A DNA stretch of 64,000 nucleotides. It comes from Eucommia ulmoides (Eukaryota; Streptophyta; Magnoliopsida; Garryales; Eucommiaceae). The notes under the pieces are model-generated. The model saw only the letters and a program-made list of their open reading frames with translations, made no database searches and was not told the DNA's origin. The stretch lies in contig CM028327.1 in NCBI GenBank assembly GCA_016647705.1, positions 43,526,017-43,590,016 on the forward strand, given 5' to 3'. Both the position numbers and the translations under genes were made by a program. Shown here one piece after another: positions 37,801-48,959 of the stretch; the stretch's first letter is position 1; every line of letters begins with the position of its first letter.

Positions 37801-38872
37801 ATATATATATATATATTAAATTTTCACTCTAAATTGACCAAAAACTCCCTGCATTAACAGAATTATGGATGATAGAAAAGGCCAAGAGAATTTTCAACTG
37901 ATTGTCATAACACACGATGAGCGGTTTGCTCAGCTTATTGGCCAACGCCAGCACGCCGAGAAATATTATCGGGTTACAAAGGATGATCAGTAAGCCTTCT
38001 TGCCTTAAATTTTATTCCAATTGAAATTATATTTTTATAGGAAAAATTCTAATATTATTCTTTAAATTATTGCCTATCTAAGTATGTTTTTAGCCCTTTC
38101 GGTTGATATCAACTGGTTTGAATCCATTGTCAACTAGATGTTGAGTTTGCTTACCAAAAAAATAAAATTATGTTGAATTTGTGTTTAGCATTATAGTTGA
38201 AGTTAACTAAGGCCCTGTTTGGGTACTGTTTCTGTTGCCTGATTCTTGTTCATGCTCTCAAAATTTTGGGATTAATATACAGAAACGCGTTTGGTAAACA
38301 TGTTTCTGTTCCCAAAATTTTTAGAGTAATTTTGGATTATTTTCTGAATTTTTTAAAAATTTGAGAAACAAAAAAATGTTGATTCCTATTGACTCCCACG
38401 AAACTATTCCCATCACCACCCCCCCAACCACCGCTAGACCCGCCAATACTCGCCGGCCACCACCACCGCACTGGCCACCATACATTGAAAGACAAAAGAG
38501 AATAAATGTTGCAACCAAACGTATTTTTTGTTTTCGTTCTCATAAATCAAAAGAAACAATTTCAGGATAATGGTTTTTACCAAATATGTTTCTATATCCG
38601 GAATACTCCAAAACTGAAACAAAATTTCATCCCATCCTATTCTAGTTTATTGGAAGTAGAAACATAAAAACAGAAACACTAATCAAAAGTCATCTAAAGT
38701 GTTGGCAAGAACTAAAGAATAAATTGTTCTAAAAATGGGACAAAAAATTAAAACAAACGAAAAATAGAGGATTATATAAATAATTTATAATTTTTTTTTA
38801 ATCATCTTGGTATTAAACCTCTTCTTTTTCAGCCAACACAGTATTATTGAAGCCCAGGAGATATTTGACTGA
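18498..38872 (+). CDS. RAD50: RAD50, ATPase of the MRE11-RAD50-NBS1 double-strand-break repair complex
   Basis: Complete gene, 27 exons: 18498-18620, 18711-18797, 18905-19072, 20099-20274, 21437-21551, 21860-22088, 22327-22505, 22631-22801, 27440-27544, 27635-27742, 27837-28048, 29034-29126, 30054-30181, 30882-30996, 31118-31247, 31341-31550, 31920-32128, 32384-32585, 33466-33635, 33709-34033, 34977-35102, 35180-35232, 36010-36160, 36257-36319, 37165-37298, 37861-37989 and 38833-38872. Total 3951 nt, 1316 aa, which is the length I recall for Arabidopsis RAD50. Walker A GPNGAGKT (residues 34-41), Q-loop VHQDEANWP, long coiled coil on both sides of the zinc hook CPCC (695-698), ABC signature RGRCSAGQK (1208-1216), Walker [13 protein letters not shown] (D1241, E1242) and H-loop ITHDERF (H1279) are all intact. 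Known role: tethering and ATP-gated processing of DNA ends in the nucleus. Intron 11 reads as GC-AG. Most introns over 1 kb contain transposon sequence. Confidence 0.96.
19386..19802 (+). mobile_element. TRIM-like element, copy C, in RAD50 intron 3
   Basis: The clearest copy. The 5' repeat 19386-19486 and the 3' repeat 19688-19802 both begin TGTTGAAT and end GGATTTCTACA. A primer-site-like TGATATCAGAG follows the 5' repeat directly. The 100-200 bp interior contains a short internal duplication (TTGATGTTGG appears twice) and a purine-rich GTGTGAGGGAGCG just before the 3' repeat, as expected of a polypurine tract. Flanks AATTT (19381-19385) and GATTT (19803-19807) match at 4 of 5 positions. No open reading frame is present, as is normal for TRIMs. 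Confidence 0.8.
23198..26200 (+). mobile_element. RTE-type LINE, decayed, in RAD50 intron 8
   Basis: Non-LTR retrotransposon in the sense orientation of RAD50. The left end begins near CCGGTCCCAAGCTCGGGTAA, a sequence I associate with plant RTE-like LINEs. An endonuclease region follows (around 23682-23909, with [16 protein letters not shown]), then a connector and reverse transcriptase (around 24900-25700). The latter includes a segment equivalent to [16 protein letters not shown] near 25290-25350 and a short FVDD-like catalytic region near 25380. The 3' end reads like [11 protein letters not shown] and [21 protein letters not shown]. Frames change repeatedly and there are many stops, so it is inactive. 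It accounts for most of the 4.6-kb intron 22802-27439. Confidence 0.82.
28119..28945. mobile_element. hAT-like non-autonomous DNA transposon with perfect 8-bp target duplication
   Basis: Terminal inverted repeats CTAGGAAGCACGGACACG and its complement near CGTGCTTCCTAG border an 827-bp segment inside RAD50 intron 11. The element is flanked by CTGCTGTA at 28111-28118 and again at 28946-28953, an exact 8-bp duplication as made by hAT transposases. The subterminal regions are rich in GACACGG repeats on the left and the complementary CCGACACG repeats on the right. The interior (about 28440-28720) includes a GA tract and a GC-richer stretch that ends ATGGTAAGTTTT; it resembles a captured 5' leader or first exon. 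No transposase reading frame is present. Confidence 0.82.
34789..34834. repeat. 33-bp poly-C followed by poly-A in RAD50 intron 20
   Basis: An uninterrupted run of 33 cytosines (34789-34821) is followed by about 14 adenines. Such long C runs are rare in plant nuclear DNA and are prone to sequencing error, so the exact length is uncertain. Confidence 0.9.
36343..36990. mobile_element. hAT-like MITE of the GTTTRGTTAGTGTTTCTG family, interrupted
   Basis: Inverted termini GTTTGTTTAGTGTTTCTGTT (left) and AACACTAAACAAATGGGG (right), interrupted by the Mutator-type MITE at 36461-36913. Related copies lie at 10740-11158, 38211-38699, 40493-40832 and 61738-62167. The superfamily call is tentative because no clear target duplication could be read at any copy. 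Confidence 0.55.
36461..36913. mobile_element. Mutator-type MITE nested in an hAT-like MITE, RAD50 intron 24
   Basis: Same inverted-repeat family as 39997-40459 (GGGGTTTAATTGCTTTTTAC on the left, GGGTTAACC on the right). Flanks ATATTTTTG (36452-36460) and ATATTTCTG (36914-36922) match at 8 of 9 positions. The sequences outside both flanks belong to a single other repeat (36343-36990) interrupted by this insertion, so this element is the younger of the two. Confidence 0.82.
37324..37793. mobile_element. Mutator-type MITE, RAD50 intron 25
   Basis: About 470 bp with the same inverted termini as 39997-40459 (left CTTTTACTCCCTTGTACTTT, right AAGGGGGTAAAAAGCAATTA). No convincing 9-bp duplication can be read at the flanks; the right flank is a TA microsatellite that may have obscured it. 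A CACACACATATATAT tract lies inside. Confidence 0.7.
38211..38699. mobile_element. MITE of the GTTTGGTTACTGTTTCCG family, last RAD50 intron
   Basis: Begins GGCCCTGTTTGGGTACTG and ends ACACTAATCAAAAGTCATC. Shares CAAAATTTTGGGATTAATATAC and TTATTGGAAGTAGAAAC with its relatives. It contains a short CCACC-rich insert (38410-38475) absent from the copy at 61738. Confidence 0.55.
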
Positions 38873-39167
38873 GAAAGTTCTATTCGCCGGAATCGTATTC
38901 ACCGGCGACTGAATTTTGTTGCTCCGGCGCCCTTTGCATGGATAGATCTTCAAACTAAAGGTATTTTCAGGGAAGCCCAACAAATCAATTATTATTTTAT
39001 TGTTTGTTTTATATGAGAAAGCTACTATAAGATGGTCCATTGTGCTTTTTTCCCCTTTCATATTTTGTACATTATTTTTCTAGAATTTTTTATTTTATTT
39101 TATATATAATCTCTTTATTTGCAAAAGAAAATGGATTTGTCTCATTAGAGAAAATGGTTTGTTAGAC

Positions 39168-39371
39168 CCAGGAAGGTTAGTATGGCTTGTAAGAGGAGGT
39201 ATTCTCTTTCTTTGTCAACCTGAGTTCAATCCTCCCGAAGAGTACTCTAGGAGTAAAATCTTGAATGCACTAGACCGATGTGTAGCAAAGTTCCCTTAAA
39301 ATTGTCCGGAGAGGTGAAAAGAGGTGCATGTAAAGCTAGTCTGGATACACTTCACCATTGAAAGAAAAAAA
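39168..39371 (+). mobile_element. SINE-like element
   Basis: About 200 bp with a box-A-like TGGCTTGTAAGAGG (39183-39196), a box-B-like GAGTTCAATCCTC (39222-39234), a 3' section GCATGTAAAGCTAGTCTGGA resembling plant Au-type SINE ends, and an A-rich tail. It lies between RAD50 and SHMT. Confidence 0.5.
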
Positions 39372-39488
39372 GTTTTTTAATCTAAAGGTTAGGGGAGGGT
39401 GAGAATCTAGTCATGTTGCGTAATATTGGAGTTGCGTCAGTTTAAGTGGTTCTATAAAATGTGTCAACTCTAACTCTCAAGTAGTCTA

Positions 39489-39831
39489 GGTACCGTTTGA
39501 TAACGTTTTTTAAAAAATACGCATGTGTCTGTGTATGTGTTTATGTAAAAACAAAATACTTAATGTTTGTTTTAGCACTTAAGAATACTTAAAAACATGA
39601 TTTTAATTATTTTTTGTTTCTATTTTTGTATTTAAAAAAGATCGATAGATAAATTTTCTCAACTATCTCTGCAATTCATTTGAATTAAGTGATCTTTTAT
39701 ATGGATGGTCTTAAAATATTATATGTTATCAAACACACTTTTATTTTTTTTATTTTTTATGGAATAATATTTTTTAATTAATTTTTTATTATAAAAAAAT
39801 ATTTAGAAAAAATGCTAGCAAATGGTGCCCT
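39489..39831. mobile_element. Tourist-like MITE
   Basis: Inverted termini GGTACCGTTTGATAACG (left) and GCTAGCAAATGGTGCC (right), with CTA at both flanks. Related by its termini to the outer element at 12684-14631 and to the AT-rich repeat in RAD50 intron 22 (about 35393-35757, GGCTCAGTTTGATAACATC to AACGGTGCC). Confidence 0.5.
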
Positions 39832-39996
39832 AATTATTTTTAGGAAGATCTAGAAAACTAATACTCTATTATTAAGTTTCAAATTTAAATAAATTGCATG
39901 AAAATGTAAATCACAAAAATTAAAGATCTCTATGAATCTTCATTAGTTAATGCAATGCCCCCTACCCCCAAAAATAGAGAATAATGCTAAATATTT

Positions 39997-40459
39997 TGGT
40001 TAATTGCCTTTTACCCCCTTATACTTTGAACTTGTTTTAATTTGTCACTTGTACTTTAAAATCTCACACTTTACTCCCTTCTACTATACTAAATTGGAAA
40101 ATTAACTCTCTTTTTTTTACCTTAATGGAATGCGTTAAAATGGGTGAAATAAATCTTCAATCTAAATTTTACACAAAATGAATAAAATTATCATTTTTTA
40201 AATTTTATTTTTATTTGGAAAAAAAAAAAATAGAAGAGAGAGAGAGTGCTGGAGAGAAAAAAAAAAGTTAGTTTTTTCTTTTATTATTATATAATATTAA
40301 ATTTGAAGAAACTTAAGTCATTTTATATTTATTTTTTATGAAAAAGGGTAAAAAAAAAATTTTAGTCAAGAGTAGAAGGGAGTGATGCGTATGTTTTCAA
40401 AGTAGAGGGGTTAAAATAAAACAAGACCAAAATACAAGGGTGTTAAAAGCAATTAACCC
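39997..40459. mobile_element. Mutator-type MITE with perfect 9-bp target duplication
   Basis: Terminal inverted repeats of about 40 bp (GGTTAATTGCCTTTTACCCC... and its inverse ending AAAGCAATTAACCC) enclose 463 bp of AT-rich sequence. TAAATATTT occurs directly on both sides (39988-39996 and 40460-40468), an exact 9-bp duplication diagnostic of Mutator-like transposition. This is the reference copy for the family found also at 36461, 37324 and 48960. Confidence 0.88.
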
Positions 40460-40492
40460 TAAATATTTCAACGGGCCTAGAGAATAAACTTA

Positions 40493-40832
40493 GGTGGCGT
40501 TTGGTTTGTGTTTCTATTTATGTTTCTATTTGTAATATTTCAAGAATAGAAATATGTTTGGAAAAAATAAAAAATACGTTTGGTTGCAATATTGTTGCAA
40601 CCTTGTTTTTTTTTTTCCTTTAAATATATGATGGTCAGTATGGTGATGATGACCGACTAGCCGATAGAATGGTGATCACTGACGAGATGGTAGTAGAAAT
40701 AGTTTTGTAAAAATGAATAAAAATTATTTCCAAAATTTTGAGAATAAAAATGTATTTACCAAACGTATTTAAGTACATTAATTCTAAATTTTTTAAGAGA
40801 AGAAATAGAAAGAAATAGCCAAACAAGCCTTA
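40493..40832. mobile_element. Short diverged MITE of the GTTTGGTTAGTGTTTCTG family
   Basis: About 340 bp from GGTGGCGTTTGGTTTGTGTT to AGCCAAACAAGCC between RAD50 and SHMT. It is shorter and more diverged than the other copies, with matching internal words such as AAATACGTTTGGTTGCAA. Confidence 0.45.
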
Positions 40833-41060
40833 GAAACCTCATTTATAAGAAATCAAATAGGAGTACATTTGTTTGATTGAAAGAAAATCCAATAAACTAC
40901 ACTACAAAAAACAAACACAAACACAAATATAAGAACATCCAAACGTTATTTTCCTTTTCTCGGTTTGGACATTAACCGAAAACTTAATGATTCAAACAAC
41001 AAAGATTATGACATATGAGTAAATTATGCATCCAATCTTTTTTAAGCCTCTTTTTAAGAC

Positions 41061-44000
41061 CTAATCCTTGTATTTCATCTCGGACAATGAGAAACCGGGC
41101 ATGTCAAAAGAGGCCGAAAACTTCTCAACATCAGCCTTAAGCTCTTCAATATCTTTGTTGTTAACCAAACCCTTGTTGAAGTCCTTCAAGAGCTTACCAA
41201 ACTCCTTTTGGATTTTCAAGGTTAGAGTCACCGCCCGGTGAAGAAACTCCGCGATTTGCTCAAAGTCCTTCTCCACTAAACCCCTTGAAGTCATGGCCGG
41301 AGTACCTGGGAGAAAAAATATATATCGTCGTATGAAATAAGGTTTTATGAAAATTGAGTTTGTGAATACAGTGAAATTGGAATACAGTTTTACAGTTCCA
41401 AACTAAACAACGAAGTAGATGTAATCGTTTTTTTACCAATTCGAACTCCCCCGGGAGATAAGGCACTGCTATCGCCAAACACGGCGTTCTTATTCACGGT
41501 GATGTTGCATAGGTCACATAGCTTCTCAACCTTGTTTCCTACAAACATAACATTGACAAAATAATCAAATTTCACATAATATAAAAATTAACCCGTTTAT
41601 ATTTGGAGGTATTTGAAGACGATATTTGATCCGAAAATCAGGGTTTTTTTCTAAGAATGTTGGGTGGGAGCATTTGAAGAAAGAATTTGATTTGAAACTG
41701 GGATTTGTAAAATTTTGTTGACAAATTTTCTTTATTAACAAAATTTTACACTCTTGTTTTCAAATCTAAATTTCGTTTTTAGATACTTCACCCCGAATGC
41801 ACCTGAAAGAAATTTCTTTGAGAAATTTCACAAATTCCTTTTTCTAAATCAAATTCTTTCTTCATATATCTTACACCAAATGCTCACTAAGGGTGTGTTA
41901 TCTAATTTTAAGGAGGGATTTGTCAATAACAAATTTTTTCAAGAAAATTTCATAAAAACGTTTTCTAAATCAAATTTCTTCTTCAAATACCTTATGCCAA
42001 ACGCGCACTAAGGGTGTGCTTGGGTTAGGTATTTGAACAAGGTATCTGATTTTGAGAAGGGATTTGTCAATAACAATTTTTTTAAAGAAAATTTACAATC
42101 CCTTTTCTAAATCAAAATTCCTTTCTTATGCCAAACACTCCCTAAAAGAATCCAATTGCCACGTACCAGTCAATCCAAGGGGACGGAGATCCCACAAGAC
42201 AAGGTGATTCTCAGTCCCATCCGTGACAAGCTTATACCCTTTGCTCATCAAGTAGTTCCCAAGTGCAACGGCGTTGGCCTTAACTTGCTTGGCGTAGGCC
42301 TTGAAACCAGGAGTCATTACCTGTTTCAGGGCAACTGCAAGGGCACCAATCTGGTGATTGTGAGGACCACCCTGAAGAGATGGGAACACAGCAAAGTTGA
42401 CCTTGTCCTCAAAATCATAGACCGCATCCTCTGGCTGCCCTTTTTTGGCCGGTTTAGGACCTTTCCTATAGAAGATCATACCTGCCCTAGGACCCCTTAG
42501 ACTCTTGTGGGTTGTGGTTGTGACTATGTCACAATACTCAAATGGATCGGCTGCTTCCTGCACATGAAAGTGGCGTTTAGTTGATTAGTGTTTTTGTTCT
42601 AAAAAAACTTGGAACAAATATATAGATAGATAGATAGATTTAGGAAGTGTTTGGTTGTTTCTTCAAAAAGACTCAGGCTTTCGACACTTTACACCCTAAA
42701 GTTTGACCATTTTCTTACTTTGGTCCTCGTGATTTCAATTTGAACACATGGTACCCTGACGTTTCCTAATTATTCTACTTAATTCCAAATCATTAACCTT
42801 GTTTATAATTTTGGACGTATCTTGCACCTTAATATTTTAAGGGGACTTTATGAGTCTTTCCAACTTATTCATTTAAAGAATTTTTTTATAGAAACCCGTT
42901 TGTAAATCGAATTCCTTCTTCAAGTATTTTATATACCCAAAAGCACCCTAAAGATTGCCTTTGGCAAGTGTTCTTCCAAGAATACTTGAAAAAGAAAAAC
43001 CGATAAATACCATTGGGTAAGATCGAGAACCGATTTGTAAATTTTTCTTATTTTTTTTTTCAAATCACCACTCGATATCAAGTACCTCACCCAAATGCAC
43101 CCTTAAAGTTGCCTTTGATTAGTGTTCTTCCTATAAACCTTGGAACATAAACAGAAAATGAGAGAAAAACATACAATGTTCTCAGATTTCGGATTTTTTA
43201 GAAGGAAAAAATATGATAAATTAAGTAAACCATTTCAAAGTTTGATTGAACAGATCTAAGGAAGGATATCAAAAAATTTATATATTGAAGTTCTATAAAT
43301 ACTGTAGAAACCACATCATAAATGTAATTTATCTTCAAAATTCATGGATCAACAAGAACAGTAATTGAAGCAAATCCAAAAATGCAGATCTATATTTCAA
43401 AACAAAACCCAAATCAAACATGCATGATCACCAATTATTTGTGATTTCTAAGGAATTAACCAGAGGTCCAGAACTGAACATGGCGGAAAAATAATTCATA
43501 CCTGAGCAGCAACAAGGCCACTGATATGAGCCATATCGCAAAGCAAGAGAGCTCCAACCTTATCAGCAATGGATCTAAGCCTTCCGTAATCCCAATCCCT
43601 TGGATAAGCACTCCCTCCGCAGATTATCAATTTTGGCCTGAAATCCATCGCTTTCTCCTCCAATTTATCGTAATCAATGTATCCAGTAGTTGAATTCACC
43701 TACAATTAAACGAAAAATCAATCGTAAATGCAACGAATCACATGGATTTGAATCGGTCATGAAGAAATCGTGATTTGCTTGTACCTTGTAAGGTAAGCTC
43801 TCGAAGTAAATGGAGGTCGCGGAGATCTTCTTCCCGCCAGATGTGTAGTAGCCGTGCGTCAAATGGCCACCGGACGGCAAATCCAACCCCATGATCCGAT
43901 CGTGAGGGTTGAGCAAAGCCGTGTAGGCGGCGAAGTTAGCCGGACTGCCGGAGTAGGGCTGGACATTGACGCCCCACGCGGTTGGATCTAGGCGGTAGGC

Positions 44001-44264
44001 CTTCAATGCCCTGCTGCGGGTGAGGTTCTCGATCTGGTCGATGTACTCGTTACCGCCGTAGTAACGGTTGCCAGGCATGCCTTCGGAGTACTTGTTGGTG
44101 AGGGGACTGCCGAGGGCCTCGATGACGGCGAAGGAGGTGAAATTCTCGGAGGCTATCAGCTCGATGCCGCGGCACTGACGGCGCTTCTCCTTCTCAATAA
44201 GGTCGTGGATTTCGGGATCGACGGTGGCCAACGGGGTGTTTCCCCATTCGTTGACGGGATCCAT
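41061..44264 (-). CDS. SHM4: Serine hydroxymethyltransferase, cytosolic (SHM4-like)
   Basis: PLP enzyme that interconverts serine and glycine while loading tetrahydrofolate with a one-carbon unit. Exons on the minus strand: 44264-43785, 43699-43502, 42557-42167, 41538-41437 and 41305-41061; 1416 nt, 471 aa, the usual length of cytosolic plant SHMT. The start MDPVNEWGN is chosen over an in-frame upstream ATG at 44333 because it matches the family N-terminus and there is no transit peptide. The Schiff-base lysine is K244 in [14 protein letters not shown]; the glycine-rich GGPHNHQ and the [12 protein letters not shown] segments are present, and the protein ends SEMKYKD. Introns 3 and 4 hold short repeats. 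The 5' leader carries a GA tract (44298-44318). The gene converges on RAD50 and is divergent from SAHH 7 kb away. Confidence 0.95.
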
Positions 44265-47200
44265 TCCGGCCGGTGGTGGTGGGTGGAGAGAGAATTTGAG
44301 AGAGAGAGAGAGAGAGAGGAGAGTGAGAGGCAACGGAGTACAAGGAGAGGTGGAGGTTGGAGGTGGTGATTTAAAGGAGGTAATGTGTAGCGAAATGACG
44401 ATAATGCCCTTTTATTTTTATTTATTATTTTCGCCCCATATTTATTTATTTTTTATTTACCGGTGGAAAATGAAATAAATGGATTTTATTTTTATTTTTA
44501 TTTTTATATGATTTATTCATTTAGTAGGTGACAAGGTTTTACTTGATTTTTATTTTTTAATTTTATTTGCAATTATAAATAGGGATTTTTGGTGAATAGT
44601 ATAGAAATTTAAAATTTAACCATGCAATTTACGCGCTACAATAATTTTTCTAGAAATTCAAAATTAGTATAAAAAAATTACAGTAATTTTTATAGCATAC
44701 TGTGATTTGGACTTTTGACAAAATTATTGTACCAAATGAAGTGAACGAATAGTGAATTGTAAAATTTGAAATTATGACAGAATTATAAAACTTATAAAAC
44801 AAATTTGAAATTATGACAGAATTATAAAACTTATTTTTATATTTTAAAATAACGATGTTTTTCTTCTTCAAAATCTCAATTAATTAATAAAAAAATCGAA
44901 CTCAAAATAATTTGATTTTAAATTTTAAAAAAAAAAAATCGAACTCAAATTTTGTAACTCACTATTCTCTCAACCTGCTCGATATAGTAAGTTTTTAAAA
45001 AGACTAATAATTCTGCGAAAAGTTCAAAATTATTCCACATTATATAAGTTAGTGTAATTTTTTTTATAAAAAAATTACAGTGACTTTCATGTAGTACAAT
45101 AATTTTGAATTTTAAAAAATATTATTATTCCACTTGAAATACAAATATTATTTGAATTTCGAAAAAAAAAAGAAAAAGTATTTTTGGCAACAATTTGAAG
45201 AAAGTTATGCATGCTCATGAGATGATGATGTCATCAACTATATTAACTAACTTTTTGGTTGCTCTCAACCAATTTTCTATATTTGAGTTCTATTAATAGA
45301 TGACCGTTATAATCTAGAGGAATCGGGTTGATTTGAAAGAGAAAACTATAATAACAATTTAATTTGAAAATAATTTATATTTAGTAACAATATTTTTAAA
45401 AAAAATCCAAAATAATTAAGAATTTAGTAAATTTCACTTAAACAACTTCTTTTAATTTTTTTCGTTAGACTGTGTTTGGATAAGAAATTTATAAATTTTT
45501 CTGATTTAAAAAAACATATATGAATTCCTTCTATTAAATATTTTGCCCAAATGGACCATAATCAACAATATTATGAATTCGACAGTCTTATTTTCTTGGT
45601 TGTTGATCGGAAATCAACAGTTTAAATTGATAGAACGTTTAACATAGTGGAGAGACAGAGAAAGAGAGAATGCGTTCCAATAGTTATACACTACTTAAAG
45701 TCGATGCAACAATATTATCAATTTAATAGTTGTATTTCTTCATATTGAATGAAAATCAACACCGATATTTAACTTAGTGGATACTTTAAATTTCAATAAT
45801 CATGTGATATTGAAAGTCGATAGAGAGTAATATCAACTAAATAAATAAACGAGGAATCCATTCTAATTGATGAAATGACATTGAATCCAGTAGACATAGT
45901 GCATGATTAAATCTCAATAGTTACGTGCCCTTGCCCAATAATGGAGATTAGGGATTCCAGTGGTTGGAGTGTTATCGAACTATTGCGAAGAGAGAGGGAC
46001 AGAGATCCAAAATGAACAATTTCGGCAATTTTTTTTCTAAGTCGGCGGTAAAGTGTGTTTGGACTAATTTTACATGAACTTTAATTAATCACTTCTTTGA
46101 ACGATCTTAAGAGAGCACTCTCCACATCAACCTGGTGCATTCAGAATTTTATTCCTGAACTACTTACCAAAGATAGAACCCAATTTGGTAAGAAAATAGT
46201 GTATTTTTTCTCACCAATTGCACTGACCCTTTGGCTTGCTTAATCTGAAATCGACAATCTTGCAAAAGTTTGGCAATAAGCCTTGTTACTATATGTATAT
46301 AAGTCTTGACCCACTAGGTTAAATTTAATCCCACTGAAAAAATCAAATGCTAATTCTACTAGGAAAAAATCATAATCACTCTCTATATATAAACTCTTTG
46401 TATATCTCAACAAATGGTACATTTTATATATCATAATATAATCATACCATGTTGTCTCAATATTCCGCCTCTCAATTATTCGAACAAATCCATTAATTTG
46501 GGGATAGAAAGACTCCAAGAACTCAACAATATTAGAAACTTTTGCAACAAATCAAATGATTTGGGGTAGAAAATGTAATTTTAATCAACCCATCCCATCC
46601 AATTTGTTCTCACAATAAGACAAAAAGTGCAAATGAAGAGTTCTTCTTGACTTGTGAACCACAATGTAGCCACTATGTCATTGTTCTTGGGAGTTGGTAA
46701 ATGGTAGGAGATTTAGGTTTAGGAAAAAAAATAAAAAATTCACATGTACTTAGGTGTGGTTGGTACATGAGTTGTTGAGGGCAATATTGTCTTTTCATAC
46801 CCACCAACCCCCCTTTGATGATTGATGACACTTTCCTGCCCCATCGACCTTGACCTCTTTTTGCACACTATCTTTGTTTGGTTAACATTCACTAATAGTA
46901 TGTGATTAATATATATATATTAAGTAAATCATACTAAAATTCCCTTAGGCCAATAATTTTTTACTCCAAAAATGCCTAAAAGTCTTATTTTTACTTGTAA
47001 TTTATTTTGTATACACATATACATATAAATAATCTTGTCTCAAATATTGAAGGTTGACAAGAATACACTGGGAATAACCGACCAATAAAACGACATCTCA
47101 GAGATTTTCGAGATAGCAAGTTATATTTTTATGGAAAATTAAATGATAGCTCAAGATGGTGGACTAATGACTTAGGCCATATTTGATAGTCAGCTTAGAT

Positions 47201-48959
47201 TTTTAGTGTTGAATTTTAAGTATTGAAATTATAAGTGTTGAATTTATTAACTATTGAATATATTAACTTCAAAAGAATTATTATTTACATATTTTTATTC
47301 TTAAAATAATTTTTATAATTTTATTTTTCTAAAATATTCTCTCTATTTTTTGTCAATTTAATATTTTCGTTATCAATAATTTTTTGTGCAATATTGGTAT
47401 AAAATGTTAATTGTGATAATTAGATATTTTATGGTATTAAGTGATAAGTGTTAAAAAAATAAGTGAATCACACATCATTTAAAATTTTGAACATTTTTTG
47501 GGTGATCCTTATTTTTTAGGTGATTACTTAATTTTGTTATCAAACACACTTAATTTGATAAGTATTTAATGGATTGAGTTTTAAGTACTTCATTGTGCTA
47601 TCAAACAGGCCCTTAGTCTAAGACATTGAACCCTCAATCCAAGCTTAATTTTGTTGTCAAACATATTTAATTTGATAAATACTTAATAAATTGACTTTTA
47701 AGTACTTCATTGTGTTATCAAACAGGTCATTAGTCTAAGACACTGAACCCTCAATCCAACAATTTTAGGAGAAGATTAAGGGGGATCAAGGTTTTGCTAT
47801 CACTTAATTGAATACTAGTTGTCACACTAGATGTGTAATGTCTACCCATATGTGCATTGATTTGGACCACAAACAGGTCAATAATCTTGCAAAGAGATCG
47901 ACATGGTTCAAAAATAGGCCTCTCACCTTCGTAAATGGATTAATTTAGTATAAAATAGGTCATTCACCTCCTCAACACAAATCAACCACATTCACAAAAC
48001 AAGTCTGTATGTTCCTTAAATAGGTCTAGTACTAGTAAACAGAAGATTGGTCAAGTATCAGATTAGCTCAATAGTCAGTCAACTCCAAAGTCTGGGGGAA
48101 AATATTTGAAGATCTTGACACCCCCACCCCAGGATGTACAATGACATCATTCTAAAAATCTGAGGCAACCCATAATTATGAGAATCTGGTTAACAAACAA
48201 TACCCATTGGCATTTCTATTTAAACCTACTTTCTCAATAAGTAAAACCACTACTTGTAAATCGCCCCCAACCAGTCTAAATTCCCTGAAACATTTATTAT
48301 TCAAACTTCGATTTTCTTATTCTCACATCGCAGACGTTCCACTAGGAACAAAACTCTTGGTACTTAGTTTTATTTTGTGAAATTGCGATGGTCAGACTGC
48401 TAAATTCAACTCATTCACTAAACCAAATTTCAGCATCATCACTTGTCAATCCGAAAATAATTTCAGCATTGTCACCTGTCAATCCGGAAAATAATATTTT
48501 GGTATACTTTAGCATAGCCCGTTCTAAACCAAGACAATAAAATAGGAAAATTTTACTTCTAAATCAATCCAATTTTAGTAAATTTAAAATAAAATTAGAC
48601 TCAATTATAAATTACAAGAATTTACTTTCTCAAAATTCAATATTTTAGACTAACCAAGATCTTGTCGGTTGGCATGGCAATTGGCACCACAATATCAAAA
48701 AGGCTAAAATAGTAATTTTAAATATCAATAAATCAATAATGGAACAGACGTGAACCGGGAACATATTCGGATCCTTTTTCGGGTCATGACGTGTCCACGT
48801 TCTCATCGAGCGGTCATTATTTAATTCTCTTTTTTTTTTTAAACCGACAGCGAGGCGGGGTCCACCCATTAAGTAGGTGAAGCGGTGACCCGGATTAGGA
48901 TCAGACAACAGCAGCATGAGATGAGATGCACCCGCGACCCACGCGAGATATTTTTCTAT
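44265..48959. other. AT-rich intergenic DNA upstream of SHMT
   Basis: After the SHMT leader with its GA tract there is long AT-rich DNA. A Tourist-like MITE lies at 47175-47612. A 34-bp near-direct repeat (ATTTCAGCAT..CACTTGTCAATCCG) occurs at about 48429-48500. A 92-codon open frame at 46240-46518 (minus) has no family resemblance. I see no gene. Confidence 0.65.
47175..47612. mobile_element. Tourist-like MITE with duplicated right end
   Basis: The left GGCCATATTTGATAG and the right CTATCAAACAGGCC are inverted repeats; TTA flanks both sides. Immediately to the right (about 47641-47760) the last 120-130 bp of the element and its flank (CATTGAACCCTCAATCCAA) are repeated in tandem with some divergence, showing a duplication after insertion. 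Confidence 0.6.

Larger units (their letters stand above)
38873..41060. other. Convergent intergenic region between RAD50 and SHMT
   Basis: Both genes end toward this region. It holds a SINE-like element, a Tourist-like MITE, the Mutator-type MITE with a perfect 9-bp duplication and a short hAT-like MITE, which together account for about half of it. The rest is AT-rich and without recognisable content. Confidence 0.7.

Noticed and set aside
42156-42500. 114-codon plus-strand open frame
   Set aside because: Antisense of SHMT exon 3.
46240-46518. 92-codon minus-strand open frame
   Set aside because: AT-rich composition, no recognisable domain, no splice or leader context.
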